Positions 1-8,369 of a DNA stretch of 64,000 nt are shown here, one piece after another. A program made the position numbers and the translations under genes. Below the pieces are notes generated by a model, which did not search any database, was not told the origin of the DNA, and saw nothing but the letters and a program-made list of their open reading frames with translations. Origin of the DNA: Taishania sp964580465 (GTDB lineage: Bacteria > Bacteroidota > Bacteroidia > Flavobacteriales_D > Crocinitomicaceae); contig CAZOKJ010000009.1 in NCBI GenBank assembly GCA_964580465.1, positions 1 through 64,000 on the forward strand, read 5' to 3'. The number at the start of each line of letters is the position of its first letter. Positions within the stretch are counted from its first letter, which is position 1.

Positions 1-39
1 AGCTAATACTGCAACAGCAGCAAAAAATACTTTTTTCAT
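1..39 (-). CDS. Partial gene: N-terminus of an exported protein
   Basis: The minus strand has an ATG at 39-37 followed by 13 codons to the window edge, reading MKKVFFAAVAVLA. A lysine pair followed by a hydrophobic, alanine-rich stretch is a typical start of a Sec signal peptide, so this is probably the beginning of a secreted or outer-membrane protein. The rest lies outside the window and no family can be assigned. The AT-rich 160 bases upstream (40-202) hold no other gene. Confidence 0.5.
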   Translation of the reverse strand, partial: MKKVFFAAVAVLA

Positions 40-202
40 AATGATAATAATTTATAGTTTTTTGCTAAAGTAAAAATAAAAATTGATTATTGTTAAAAAA
101 AATGAAAAATGTTGAAGAAAATTGTAGTTATTCTTTTTATACAAAAGAGAAATACGCATTTCTACAAACAATTAATCAATCATTTATGAGCGTTTTACCC
201 AT

Positions 203-1126
203 TTACAAAAACTTCATCAAACAACGATACAACTCCACCATGCACATAATGTCGTGTTTGTAAACTAATTCGTCAGGAGTATGAACATTGTCTTCTGGAG
301 CTCCAATAAAACACCAGTCAATAGGTAAATCTGATTTTTGCAACACACCTCCGTCGCTGCCACCAGCAGATTCTACTTCAAGTTGAAAAGCTATTCCTGA
401 TTCTTTTGCTAAATCGATGATACGATTTAAGTATGAACGGCGCGGTAATAGGCTATCTCGTATAGAAATTGCTACACCTTTACCATGTGGTACGCCTTCT
501 GTCACCCAAGTAATATCAGAAATCAATGCTTGATGTACGCCGTGTTTTTCAAATAAGTAACGTGCACAGTAGCCAACGCTATTGCCCCCATGTTCTTCAT
601 ACGTAGAGAAAACAATGGCGCCATTTTCCAAAGTTTCAGCAACTTTTAATGCACTCCAAATGCCTAATCTATTGTCCAAATAAGGCGACTGTACATAGGT
701 TTCAGTTTCTCTAAAATTGGGTTTAAAAGTCAATAAAGTACCTCTATCTATCTCTCTATCATACACGTATTGGAGATCTTTAGTTTCGTCTTCATGTTCG
801 ATAACTAATAGTTCTGTTTCAATTTCTCCTTGAGAATCGCTACCAACTAGTTCAATGCCTTCATTTAAGCGTGGTCCGCCAACTTTTATTAATTCTTTGC
901 CATAGCCAACAGAAAAACCAATGCTATCCATGTGCGCATAAATAGCTGTCGTAGGTTTTCCAAAAACTAAAATAACACAGTCTTGAAAACCAGGGCCAGC
1001 AATAATTTCAGGTTCTTTAACCCACGATTTTGCATTGCTTTTCACATATTCTTTGATAAATTCTGCAACTCTTCCTTCGTCGCTAGCTGCACCTCTGATG
1101 GCGGTTAATTGTTCTAATAATTTCAT
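203..1126 (-). CDS. M42-family aminopeptidase (glutamyl aminopeptidase / FrvX-like)
   Basis: 307-residue cytoplasmic di-zinc aminopeptidase of the M42/MH clan, expected to remove N-terminal residues from peptides. Metal-site motifs are visible in order: AHMDSIGF (His65, Asp67), SPYLDNRLG (bridging Asp151), STYEEHGG (catalytic Glu177, Glu178), SDITW (Asp204) and VHTPDE (His282), with the GGSDGG loop near 255-260. This order is that of M42 enzymes, although the protein is somewhat shorter than the usual 340-360 residues. The ATG at 1126 directly follows the stop of the upstream yigZ-like gene, so the two are probably cotranscribed. The exact substrate cannot be read from sequence. Confidence 0.82.
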   Translation of the reverse strand: MKLLEQLTAIRGAASDEGRVAEFIKEYVKSNAKSWVKEPEIIAGPGFQDCVILVFGKPTTAIYAHMDSIGFSVGYGKELIKVGGPRLNEGIELVGSDSQGEIETELLVIEHEDETKDLQYVYDREIDRGTLLTFKPNFRETETYVQSPYLDNRLGIWSALKVAETLENGAIVFSTYEEHGGNSVGYCARYLFEKHGVHQALISDITWVTEGVPHGKGVAISIRDSLLPRRSYLNRIIDLAKESGIAFQLEVESAGGSDGGVLQKSDLPIDWCFIGAPEDNVHTPDELVYKHDIMCMVELYRCLMKFL

Positions 1127-1747
1127 TTAATATTCTCCTAAAACTGTAATTTCTATATCTCCTAAGTCTGTGATAGCTTCTGTGAGTGTTTCAACTTGAT
1201 CTAAAGGAAGTTTAACGTCTAGTTGACAATCTAATTCAAACTGTTGGTTGCTGTATTCTAAATCCATTCGTTTTAGCCAGTTCATAACGTTAGGCATAGC
1301 CTCGTAAGAAAATTGTAAACGAACATGATGAAAAACTTCCACTTCAATAATGGTAGCGTTGTTTAAAGCATCTGCAGCAGCTTCTCTGTAAGCGTGAATC
1401 AAACCTCCAACACCCAATTTAACCCCTCCAAAATAACGAACAACTCCAATTAGTACGTTGCTTAAGTCAAAAGATTGTATTTGTCCAAGAATGGGGGCTC
1501 CTGCCGAATTGGATGGTTCACCATCATCGTTGGCTCTGTATTGTTTTTTGTCCAAACCAAATCGATAGGCCCAACATACGTGACGTGCTTGAAAGTGTTC
1601 TTTTCTCCATTGCTCAATGTATTCTTTTGCTTCCTCTTCAGTATAGCACGGAACAGCATAGGCAATGAACTTAGATCCTTTTTCTTTGTAAAGGCCTTCG
1701 GATTGCTTTTTGGTTGTTCGGTATGTTGTTTCTATCTTCACTATCAA
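1127..1747 (-). CDS. YigZ/IMPACT family protein
   Basis: Protein of about 205 residues with the N-terminal IMPACT (UPF0029) domain: a KGSKFIAYA segment near residues 23-31, ARHVCWAYRFG near 54-64, the hallmark DDGEPSNSAGAPIL near 74-87 and VVRYFGGVKLGVGGL near 102-116. The C-terminal third matches the smaller DUF1949-like domain. YigZ proteins are linked to ribosome or translation-stress functions, but the biochemical role is not settled. No ATG fits the start: the frame opens with TTG at 1747, two codons before a GTG at 1741, so the true start is one of these. The gene abuts the downstream peptidase. Confidence 0.85.
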   Translation of the reverse strand: MIVKIETTYRTTKKQSEGLYKEKGSKFIAYAVPCYTEEEAKEYIEQWRKEHFQARHVCWAYRFGLDKKQYRANDDGEPSNSAGAPILGQIQSFDLSNVLIGVVRYFGGVKLGVGGLIHAYREAAADALNNATIIEVEVFHHVRLQFSYEAMPNVMNWLKRMDLEYSNQQFELDCQLDVKLPLDQVETLTEAITDLGDIEITVLGEY

Positions 1748-1934
1748 TTAAAAATAGGTGTTCCAGAATTGGAATAATACGTCGTTATTAAGAACTTCGG
1801 ACTAAGTCACGTATTAATATACGCTCCTGTCGTCCTCATTCTTAATGCTTAGTCTTATTCTCAATTCTGTTTCCCCTATACGAGTCTTCAAAATTTGAAC
1901 TATAGAATTGTGAGACGCCTAAACTTCTATTTTA
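1748..1934. other. Structured intergenic region between valS and yigZ
   Basis: No gene is seen here, but there are several complementary segments: CAGAATTG (1764-1771) with CAATTCTG (1862-1869), ATTAAGAA (1787-1794) with TTCTTAAT (1839-1846) and GACTAAG (1800-1806) with CTTAGTC (1848-1854). The second and third pairs interleave, so they would form alternative hairpins or a pseudoknot. It may be a leader of the yigZ operon, a small RNA or a decayed repeat; no family is recognised. Confidence 0.3.
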
Positions 1935-4562
1935 TTAATTTAAAAGGGCTAATTTCTCTTCTAAAATAGCGATTTTACTCAAGGCATCGGCTTCTTTTTT
2001 GCGTTCTACTTCTACTACTTGAGCTGGTGCACCGCTAACAAATTTTTCATTGCGTAATTTTCCTTGAACACTTGCTAAGAATCCTTTTGTATATTTCAAT
2101 TCTTCTTCCATTTTTGCTTTTTCAGCAGCAACGTCAACTGTATCGCCAAATGGGATGAAGTATTCGTTATTGGAAACGATGAAGCTATTAGCATTATTTA
2201 CTTTGTCTTGCGTATATTCTAAGCTAGAAAGATTACCCATTTTAATGATAACACTGTCAAAGCTTGTATCCATTTCATTGTTTTTCTTAACCAACAAATC
2301 AATTTTTACTTTATTGGCGATGTTATTAGATTTGCGAACATTTCTGATGCCTGTAATGACCTCTTCAGCTTTGTTGAAATTAGCTAATACTGTTGTATCG
2401 AATGCTTTTGCAACTGGCCATGGAGCAATAACGATGTCATCACCTTCTTTACGTTCTCTGATTAAGTGCCACAATTCTTCTGCGATAAATGGCATATAAG
2501 GCTGCATCAGTTTCAAAAGGTCTTCAAAGAAGTTTTTTGTTTGATTCAAGGTTTTAGCATCAATTGGATGTTGGTAACCAGGCTTAATCATTTCTAGGTA
2601 CCAAGAACAGAAATCGTCCCAAACCAATTTATAAATTGCCATTAATGCTTCTGAAATTTTGAATTTATCGAATAAATCATTAATTTCTGTTAATGCCTCA
2701 TTGAAACGAGCTCCAAACCATTCAATTGCTTTTTGAGAAGACGCAGGTTGGTCGATTTCTCTTACTTCCCAGCTATCCACTAAGCGGAATGCATTCCAGA
2801 TTTTATTGGTAAAGTTACGTCCTTGTTCACATTGAGAGCTGTCAAACGGCAAGTCGTTACCAGCAGGAGAAGAAATTAAAATCCCCATGCGTACACCATC
2901 CGCTCCGTATTGTTCAATTAAATGAATTGGATCAGGTGAGTTTCCTAAGGATTTTGACATCTTACGACCTAATTTGTCGCGTACAATACCTGTATAATAT
3001 ACATTCCTAAATGGTAAATCTCCCATGTATTCATATCCTGCAATAACCATGCGAGCTACCCAGAAGAACATAATTTCAGGTGCAGTTACTAAGTCATTTG
3101 TTGGATAATAGTATTTGATTTCTTCGTTTTCTGGTTGAGTCAATCCATTGAAAACAGAAATAGGCCATAACCATGATGAGAACCAAGTGTCTAGTACGTC
3201 TTCATCTTGTTTAATCTCAGCTTCAGTTATTACACGACCAGCTTTTTCGTTTGCTAGTTGGACTGCTTCTTCTTTTGTTTTAGCAATTACGTAGTCTGAT
3301 TCACCTTCACCGTAGTACCAAGCTGGAATTTGATGTCCCCACCATAATTGACGAGATACACACCAGTCTTTTACGTTTTCCATCCAGTGTCTGTAAGTAT
3401 TTTTGAACTTTTCAGGATGGAAGTTGATGTTGCCATTCATTACATTGTCCAATGCTGGTTGCGCCAATTCTTTCATGGAAAGGAACCATTGCAAAGACAA
3501 TTTTGGTTCAATAACAGCATTTGTACGTTCAGAAAAACCAACTTTATTGATGTGATCTTCTGTTTTTACTAAATAGCCTTTATCGTGTAATTCTTTTTCA
3601 ATGTTTTTGCGAACCTCAAAACGATCTTGACCTGCATAGTGCATTCCTAATTCGTTCAATGTTCCATTATCACTGAAAATGTCTATTGTTTCTAAGTTAT
3701 GACGTTTTCCTAATTCATAGTCATTCACGTCGTGTGCAGGAGTAACTTTTAAGCAACCTGTACCAAACTCCATGTCAACGTATTCATCGACGATAATAGG
3801 CACTGTTCTGTTTGCGATTGGAACGATTGCGTGTTTTCCATGCAAGTGTTTGTATCGTTCGTCATTTGGATTGATACAAATAGCAGAGTCACCTAAAATT
3901 GTTTCTGGACGAGTAGTAGCAATAATTAGCCATTCATCGTCAGATTCAGCAATTTTATAGCGAACATGGTATAATTTTGAGTTAACCTCTTTGTGGATTA
4001 CCTCCTCATCAGACAAAGCTGTTTTTGCTTCAGGGTCCCAGTTAACCATACGAACACCACGGTAAATTTTTCCTTTGTTGTAAAGGTCAATAAACACGTT
4101 AATTACAGACTCTGAGTATTCAGGGTCCATCGTGAAAGAAGTACGTTCCCAGTCACAAGAAGCTCCCAATTTTTTTAATTGCTCAAGAATGATTCCACCA
4201 TGTTTTTCTTTCCATTCAAACGCATGTTTAAGGAACTCTTCACGAGTTAAATCTGATTTTTTGATACCCTCAGCGCGCAATTTTTGCACAACTTTAGCTT
4301 CAGTTGCAATGGAAGCGTGGTCTGTTCCAGGTACCCAACAAGCATTTTTTCCAAGCATACGAGCACGTCTAACCAATACGTCTTGAATGGTATTATTAAG
4401 CATGTGTCCCATGTGCAATACCCCTGTCACGTTTGGTGGTGGTATAACGATTGTATAAGGTTCGCGCTCATCTGGTGTAGAGTGGAAGTAACCTTTGTCT
4501 AACCAGTGTTTATACCATTTATTTTCTGCAACTTGTGCTTCGTATGTTTTAGGAATTTCCAT
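1935..4562 (-). CDS. valS: Valyl-tRNA synthetase
   Basis: Class I aminoacyl-tRNA synthetase that charges tRNA-Val. The protein is about 875 residues from the chosen start. It has PPPNVTG followed by the HIGH-type motif HMGH near residues 50-53, the KMSKS loop (GRKMSKSLGN) near 533, the long CP1 editing insert between them, an anticodon-binding domain, and a C-terminal coiled-coil arm. The frame extends to an upstream ATG at 4613, but MEIPKTYEAQ at 4562 matches the usual family start and is preferred. It is the only gene of its transcript visible here; a divergent DUF808 gene lies upstream. Confidence 0.95.
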   Translation of the reverse strand: MEIPKTYEAQVAENKWYKHWLDKGYFHSTPDEREPYTIVIPPPNVTGVLHMGHMLNNTIQDVLVRRARMLGKNACWVPGTDHASIATEAKVVQKLRAEGIKKSDLTREEFLKHAFEWKEKHGGIILEQLKKLGASCDWERTSFTMDPEYSESVINVFIDLYNKGKIYRGVRMVNWDPEAKTALSDEEVIHKEVNSKLYHVRYKIAESDDEWLIIATTRPETILGDSAICINPNDERYKHLHGKHAIVPIANRTVPIIVDEYVDMEFGTGCLKVTPAHDVNDYELGKRHNLETIDIFSDNGTLNELGMHYAGQDRFEVRKNIEKELHDKGYLVKTEDHINKVGFSERTNAVIEPKLSLQWFLSMKELAQPALDNVMNGNINFHPEKFKNTYRHWMENVKDWCVSRQLWWGHQIPAWYYGEGESDYVIAKTKEEAVQLANEKAGRVITEAEIKQDEDVLDTWFSSWLWPISVFNGLTQPENEEIKYYYPTNDLVTAPEIMFFWVARMVIAGYEYMGDLPFRNVYYTGIVRDKLGRKMSKSLGNSPDPIHLIEQYGADGVRMGILISSPAGNDLPFDSSQCEQGRNFTNKIWNAFRLVDSWEVREIDQPASSQKAIEWFGARFNEALTEINDLFDKFKISEALMAIYKLVWDDFCSWYLEMIKPGYQHPIDAKTLNQTKNFFEDLLKLMQPYMPFIAEELWHLIRERKEGDDIVIAPWPVAKAFDTTVLANFNKAEEVITGIRNVRKSNNIANKVKIDLLVKKNNEMDTSFDSVIIKMGNLSSLEYTQDKVNNANSFIVSNNEYFIPFGDTVDVAAEKAKMEEELKYTKGFLASVQGKLRNEKFVSGAPAQVVEVERKKEADALSKIAILEEKLALLN

Positions 4563-4666
4563 AAAGTCAAAAAAAATTTTCGCAAAGTTAATCAATTTCT
4601 TGGTGTTTTCCAATGGAAAAAAACGTGGAAAATAAATGAATAATTCATTCTTTTTTTACCTTTGTT

Positions 4667-4674
4667 TTTTTTAA
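4667..4674 (+). promoter_or_regulatory. Bacteroidota -7 box (TAccTTTG) for the DUF808 gene
   Basis: Matches the TAnnTTTG consensus of Bacteroidota sigma factors and lies 11 bases before the ATG, implying a very short leader. No clear -33 TTTG was found. Confidence 0.4.
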
Positions 4675-4684
4675 GAACAATTTT

Positions 4685-5560
4685 ATGGCTGCAAGTATAT
4701 TTGCTGTGTTGGATGATATTGCTGCGCTAATGGACGATGTAGCCTTGGCGAGTAAAATAGCGACTGAAAAAACGGCAGGGATTTTAGGGGATGATTTAGC
4801 TGTCAATGCTGAGAAAGCCACTGGATTTATGCCTTCACGTGAATTGCCGGTTTTATGGGCGATAACAAAAGCTTCTTTGTTGAACAAAGCTATCATTATT
4901 CCCATTATTTTGGGGTTAAATGTTACGTTTCCAATTGTGATTAAAATTATTTTAGTAATCGGCGGTTTTTACTTGTCCTATGAAGGAGTGGAGAAAATAG
5001 TTGCTTATTTATTTCATAAAAATCATTCTCCTGAAAAAAGTGAGATAAAAGTAGCTGAAAATGATGAATTACAAGAAGAAAAGAAAAAAATAAAAAGTGC
5101 TATTTCTACAGATTTTATTTTGTCGTTGGAAATAGTCATTATTACTTTAAGTACAGTTTTGAATCAACCTTTAGAGGTTCAAATTGTTACGGTAGTCATT
5201 GTTGCTTTACTTGCTACAATTGGTGTTTACGGCATTGTAGCTTTAATTGTTAGAATGGATGATGCAGGTTATCGTTTGATTCGAAAGAGTAAGAAGGAAG
5301 GGTTTGTGCGAAAAATAGGTCGCTTGTTGGTGCGGTCGTTACCTGTTGTTATTCGTTCTTTAGCTGTGATTGGTACAATTGCACTTATTTTGGTTTCGGG
5401 AGGAATTTTTGTTCATAACATAGATTATTTACATCATTTTTTACCGCAACTTCCAGGAATTGTTAAAGAAGCAATGATTGGTTTAGTTGCAGGTTTTATC
5501 GTTGTTATAATTGTAGAAGGAATCCGATTGTTTCTTCCCAAAAAGAAAGTCGAGAAATAG
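4685..5560 (+). CDS. DUF808 family inner-membrane protein (YedI-like)
   Basis: 291-residue protein beginning MAASIFAVLDDIAALMDDVA, the characteristic start of DUF808/YedI proteins, followed by the conserved KTAGILGDDLAVNAEKATGF segment near residues 29-49. Hydrophobic segments near 70-100, 140-190 and 220-275 indicate a multispanning membrane protein. A charged, glutamate/lysine-rich cytoplasmic loop lies near 110-137. Function is unknown in the family. The gene stands alone between divergent valS and the doxX-like gene. Confidence 0.85.
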   Translation: MAASIFAVLDDIAALMDDVALASKIATEKTAGILGDDLAVNAEKATGFMPSRELPVLWAITKASLLNKAIIIPIILGLNVTFPIVIKIILVIGGFYLSYEGVEKIVAYLFHKNHSPEKSEIKVAENDELQEEKKKIKSAISTDFILSLEIVIITLSTVLNQPLEVQIVTVVIVALLATIGVYGIVALIVRMDDAGYRLIRKSKKEGFVRKIGRLLVRSLPVVIRSLAVIGTIALILVSGGIFVHNIDYLHHFLPQLPGIVKEAMIGLVAGFIVVIIVEGIRLFLPKKKVEK

Positions 5561-5594
5561 TTCTTTTTTCTAAGGATTTCTTTCTTTTTTTTCA

Positions 5595-5602
5595 TAACTT
5601 TG
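5595..5602 (+). promoter_or_regulatory. Bacteroidota -7 box (TAacTTTG) for the DoxX gene
   Basis: TAnnTTTG match seven bases upstream of the ATG at 5609, suggesting a leaderless or nearly leaderless message. Confidence 0.35.
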
Positions 5603-5608
5603 TAGTTT

Positions 5609-6040
5609 ATGCAAAAATTTAAAAAGATGATGAAATTCTTATTGAAAAACCCGACTTATTCAGCAAATGTTGATTTTTCATTGTTATTGTTGCGCATTGC
5701 TACAGGCGGTTTTATGTTGTCACATGGTTTTATCAAGCTAACGAAGTTAATGGCAGATCAAATTGAATTTGCAGATCCTATTGGATTAGGACCAGAGTTG
5801 TCGTTGGTATTGGTGTTTTTCTCTGAAGTTATTTGTGCTCTTTTTATTTTGTTGGGAATTTTACCTCGTTTAGCAGCTATTCCTTTAATTATTACAATGA
5901 TTGTTATTGTTTTTGTGGTACATGGCGGTGATGCTTTTGGAAAACAAGAATTGCCTTTGTTTTATTTGATAGGGTATTTAATCATTTTTTTGTTAGGATC
6001 GGGGAAATATTCTATTCAAACATTGATGAATAAAAAATAA
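5609..6040 (+). CDS. DoxX family membrane protein
   Basis: 143-residue four-helix membrane protein. The DoxX pattern is visible: LLLRIATGGFMLSHGFIKL near residues 26-44, a second membrane segment with a PELSLVLVFFSEVICALFILLGIL-type stretch, and HGGDAFG before the last pair of helices. DoxX proteins are small integral membrane proteins, associated with quinol oxidation or thiol redox chemistry in some bacteria; the substrate here is unknown. A stand-alone gene between the DUF808 gene and the murF-alr fusion. Confidence 0.8.
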   Translation: MQKFKKMMKFLLKNPTYSANVDFSLLLLRIATGGFMLSHGFIKLTKLMADQIEFADPIGLGPELSLVLVFFSEVICALFILLGILPRLAAIPLIITMIVIVFVVHGGDAFGKQELPLFYLIGYLIIFLLGSGKYSIQTLMNKK

Positions 6041-6097
6041 ACGACGGAGTTTTTCGTTTTTGACACAATGTGAGTAATAACTTTTAAATAATATCCG

Positions 6098-8368
6098 TTG
6101 AAATTAGGATTAACACAACAGCAATTAAAAGATATTGTTTCAGGAGAACTGATAGGAACATCATCGTATCCTTTAAAAACGATTGTTCAGAACGTTGTGT
6201 TTGATTCTCGACGCATCGTTTCAGGGCAAGAAAGTGTGTTCGTTGCTTTAAAAGGGGCGCATTCTGATGGTCATGAGCATTTAAAAGATGCTTATTCAAA
6301 AGGTGTGCGTACGTTTTTAGTTAGTCAACAGGTAGATGATAAAGCTTTTGTTGGTGCTACTTTTGTCAGGGTAAAAGACACTATGCAGGCTTTGTTTGCT
6401 TTAGCTTCTTATCAAAGAACTTTGTTTAAAGGCGAATTGATTTTAATCTCTGGAAAAATAGGGAAAACGAGTGTGAAAGAATGGTTGTATCACTTGTTGA
6501 GTCCCGAAAAAACGGTTTCCCGTAGTCCTAAAAGTTATAATTCCAACTTAGGAATTGTACTATCTGTTTTGGAAATTAATCCACTTTCTGATGTTGCCAT
6601 AATTGAAGTGAAACCGCATGAAGAGCTTCATCCTGTGGTGATTAATGATTTATTGTATCCCACTATTGGAGTTTTAACAGCCACAGATACACAAGGTGCA
6701 TTGTTTTCAGATGCTTATTTTGAACATTTATATAAAGGTTGCCATTCACTGTTTCATTCGGAAAGAAGTCGTTCTTTTGTTAAATTAAAAACCATTGTTC
6801 GATTCATTCATCCGTTGAAAGAAGAGTTTTATCCAAGTGAATCCAAGCGAAAAAATGTTGCTTTGGCACATGCAGTGGCGTTAAAATTGGGAATTTCCGA
6901 ACCGAAATTGCAACAAAAAATGAAGCATTTGCCAGATTTGGCACTTCGAATGGAAACATTTGAAGGGAAGAATGGAAATTTTATCATCAACGATTTATAC
7001 AACCTCGATGTGGATGCATTTAGAAGTTCCTTGGAATTTCAACAATCCATCGCAAAAGGTAAAAAAAGAGCAGTTGTATTAGGGCTTTTAGAAAAAGATT
7101 TAGCCAAAAAAGAAGCACTTTTTCAATTAATGAATGATTTTCAGATTGATCGAGTTTTTTTGCTAAATGAAGGAGATAGTTTGCAAGAAGAGTTATCTGA
7201 CACTGTCATATTAATCAAAGGCAGTACGTCGTCCACTCTGTTACGAATTGCGAATCAGTTGAAAGAAAAACGTCATCAAACGCATTTACGTATCAACCTT
7301 AAATCTTTGCGAAAAAACATTGTTGCTCATAAACAAGCACTTCCAGAAGGCACAAAACTGATGGTCATGTTAAAGGCTTCAGGTTATGGATCGGGTTTGG
7401 ACAAAATTGCTCAGTTCATGGATGATTTTGGAGTGGACTACTTTGGAGTGGCATTTGTAGATGAAGGAGTAGCCATTCGACAAGCAGGTATTGAAAAACC
7501 TATTATGGTGATGAATACGGAGAGTTTTAATTACGAAGCATGTATTCAAAACCGTTTAGAACCTGCTATTTTTGATTTTCAACAAATGGATGATTTTATT
7601 TCAGAATGTATTTATCAAGGAGTGCAAAATTATCCAGTTCATTTGAAAATTGATACAGGTATGCATCGATTAGGCTTTGAGTTGGAACAATTAGACCAAG
7701 TTTTAGAGGTCATTCAATCTCAACCTGAAATTCAATTAAAAAGCGTTTATTCACATTTGGCAGAATCGGACAATTTACATGACAAACGTTTTACAGAGCA
7801 TCAAATCAGATTGTTTACAAAGGCGGTTGCAAAAATAAGTGAGGTTGTTCATTATCCTTTTGAGCAACATATTCTTAATTCTCCAGGAATTGAAAATTAT
7901 AGCCACGTTCCTTTTTCCATGGCACGCTTAGGAATTGGGATGTATGGCGTTTCCTCTAATGCTATTTTTAAACGAAAATTAGAGCCTGTAATTAGTTGGT
8001 ACAGTGCAGTTTCACAGGTTAAAAAGGTTGCTGCTGGACAAAGTGTTGGTTATTCACGTTCTCATTTCTGCAAGGAAGATACGATTGTAGCTACTATTCC
8101 AGTTGGTTATGCAGATGGTCTGCGACGTTCGTTGAGCAACGGAGTAGGCTACTTGACTATTAATGGTGTAAAATGCCCAATTATTGGTCGAATTTGTATG
8201 GACATGGTAATGGTAGATGCAACAAAAGCAAAAGTTAAAGTGGGGGATGAAGTAGAAATCATTGGTCCAAATTGTACCTTAGAACAAATGGCAAAGTTAA
8301 TGAATACCATACCTTATGAGGTAATGACTTCAATTTCTGAACGTGTTCACAAAGTGTATGTTGAGTAG
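6098..8368 (+). CDS. MurF-alanine racemase fusion (MurF half divergent)
   Basis: 756-residue fusion typical of Bacteroidota. Residues 1-390 resemble MurF, which adds D-Ala-D-Ala to the UDP-MurNAc-tripeptide; residues 395-756 are a PLP-dependent alanine racemase. In the racemase, MLKASGYGSG carries the PLP lysine (Lys426), and LGIGMYG and GRICMDMVMVDAT are intact. In the MurF half, the P-loop is SGKIGKTS (119-125) instead of the usual GSNGKT, the SPKSYNS motif is kept, but the usual IGEAH-type segment reads TATDTQG and the central domain appears about 60 residues short. It starts with TTG at 6098, because a stop lies three codons upstream and no ATG fits. The next gene follows immediately. Confidence 0.85.
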   Translation: MKLGLTQQQLKDIVSGELIGTSSYPLKTIVQNVVFDSRRIVSGQESVFVALKGAHSDGHEHLKDAYSKGVRTFLVSQQVDDKAFVGATFVRVKDTMQALFALASYQRTLFKGELILISGKIGKTSVKEWLYHLLSPEKTVSRSPKSYNSNLGIVLSVLEINPLSDVAIIEVKPHEELHPVVINDLLYPTIGVLTATDTQGALFSDAYFEHLYKGCHSLFHSERSRSFVKLKTIVRFIHPLKEEFYPSESKRKNVALAHAVALKLGISEPKLQQKMKHLPDLALRMETFEGKNGNFIINDLYNLDVDAFRSSLEFQQSIAKGKKRAVVLGLLEKDLAKKEALFQLMNDFQIDRVFLLNEGDSLQEELSDTVILIKGSTSSTLLRIANQLKEKRHQTHLRINLKSLRKNIVAHKQALPEGTKLMVMLKASGYGSGLDKIAQFMDDFGVDYFGVAFVDEGVAIRQAGIEKPIMVMNTESFNYEACIQNRLEPAIFDFQQMDDFISECIYQGVQNYPVHLKIDTGMHRLGFELEQLDQVLEVIQSQPEIQLKSVYSHLAESDNLHDKRFTEHQIRLFTKAVAKISEVVHYPFEQHILNSPGIENYSHVPFSMARLGIGMYGVSSNAIFKRKLEPVISWYSAVSQVKKVAAGQSVGYSRSHFCKEDTIVATIPVGYADGLRRSLSNGVGYLTINGVKCPIIGRICMDMVMVDATKAKVKVGDEVEIIGPNCTLEQMAKLMNTIPYEVMTSISERVHKVYVE

Positions 8369-8369
8369 C

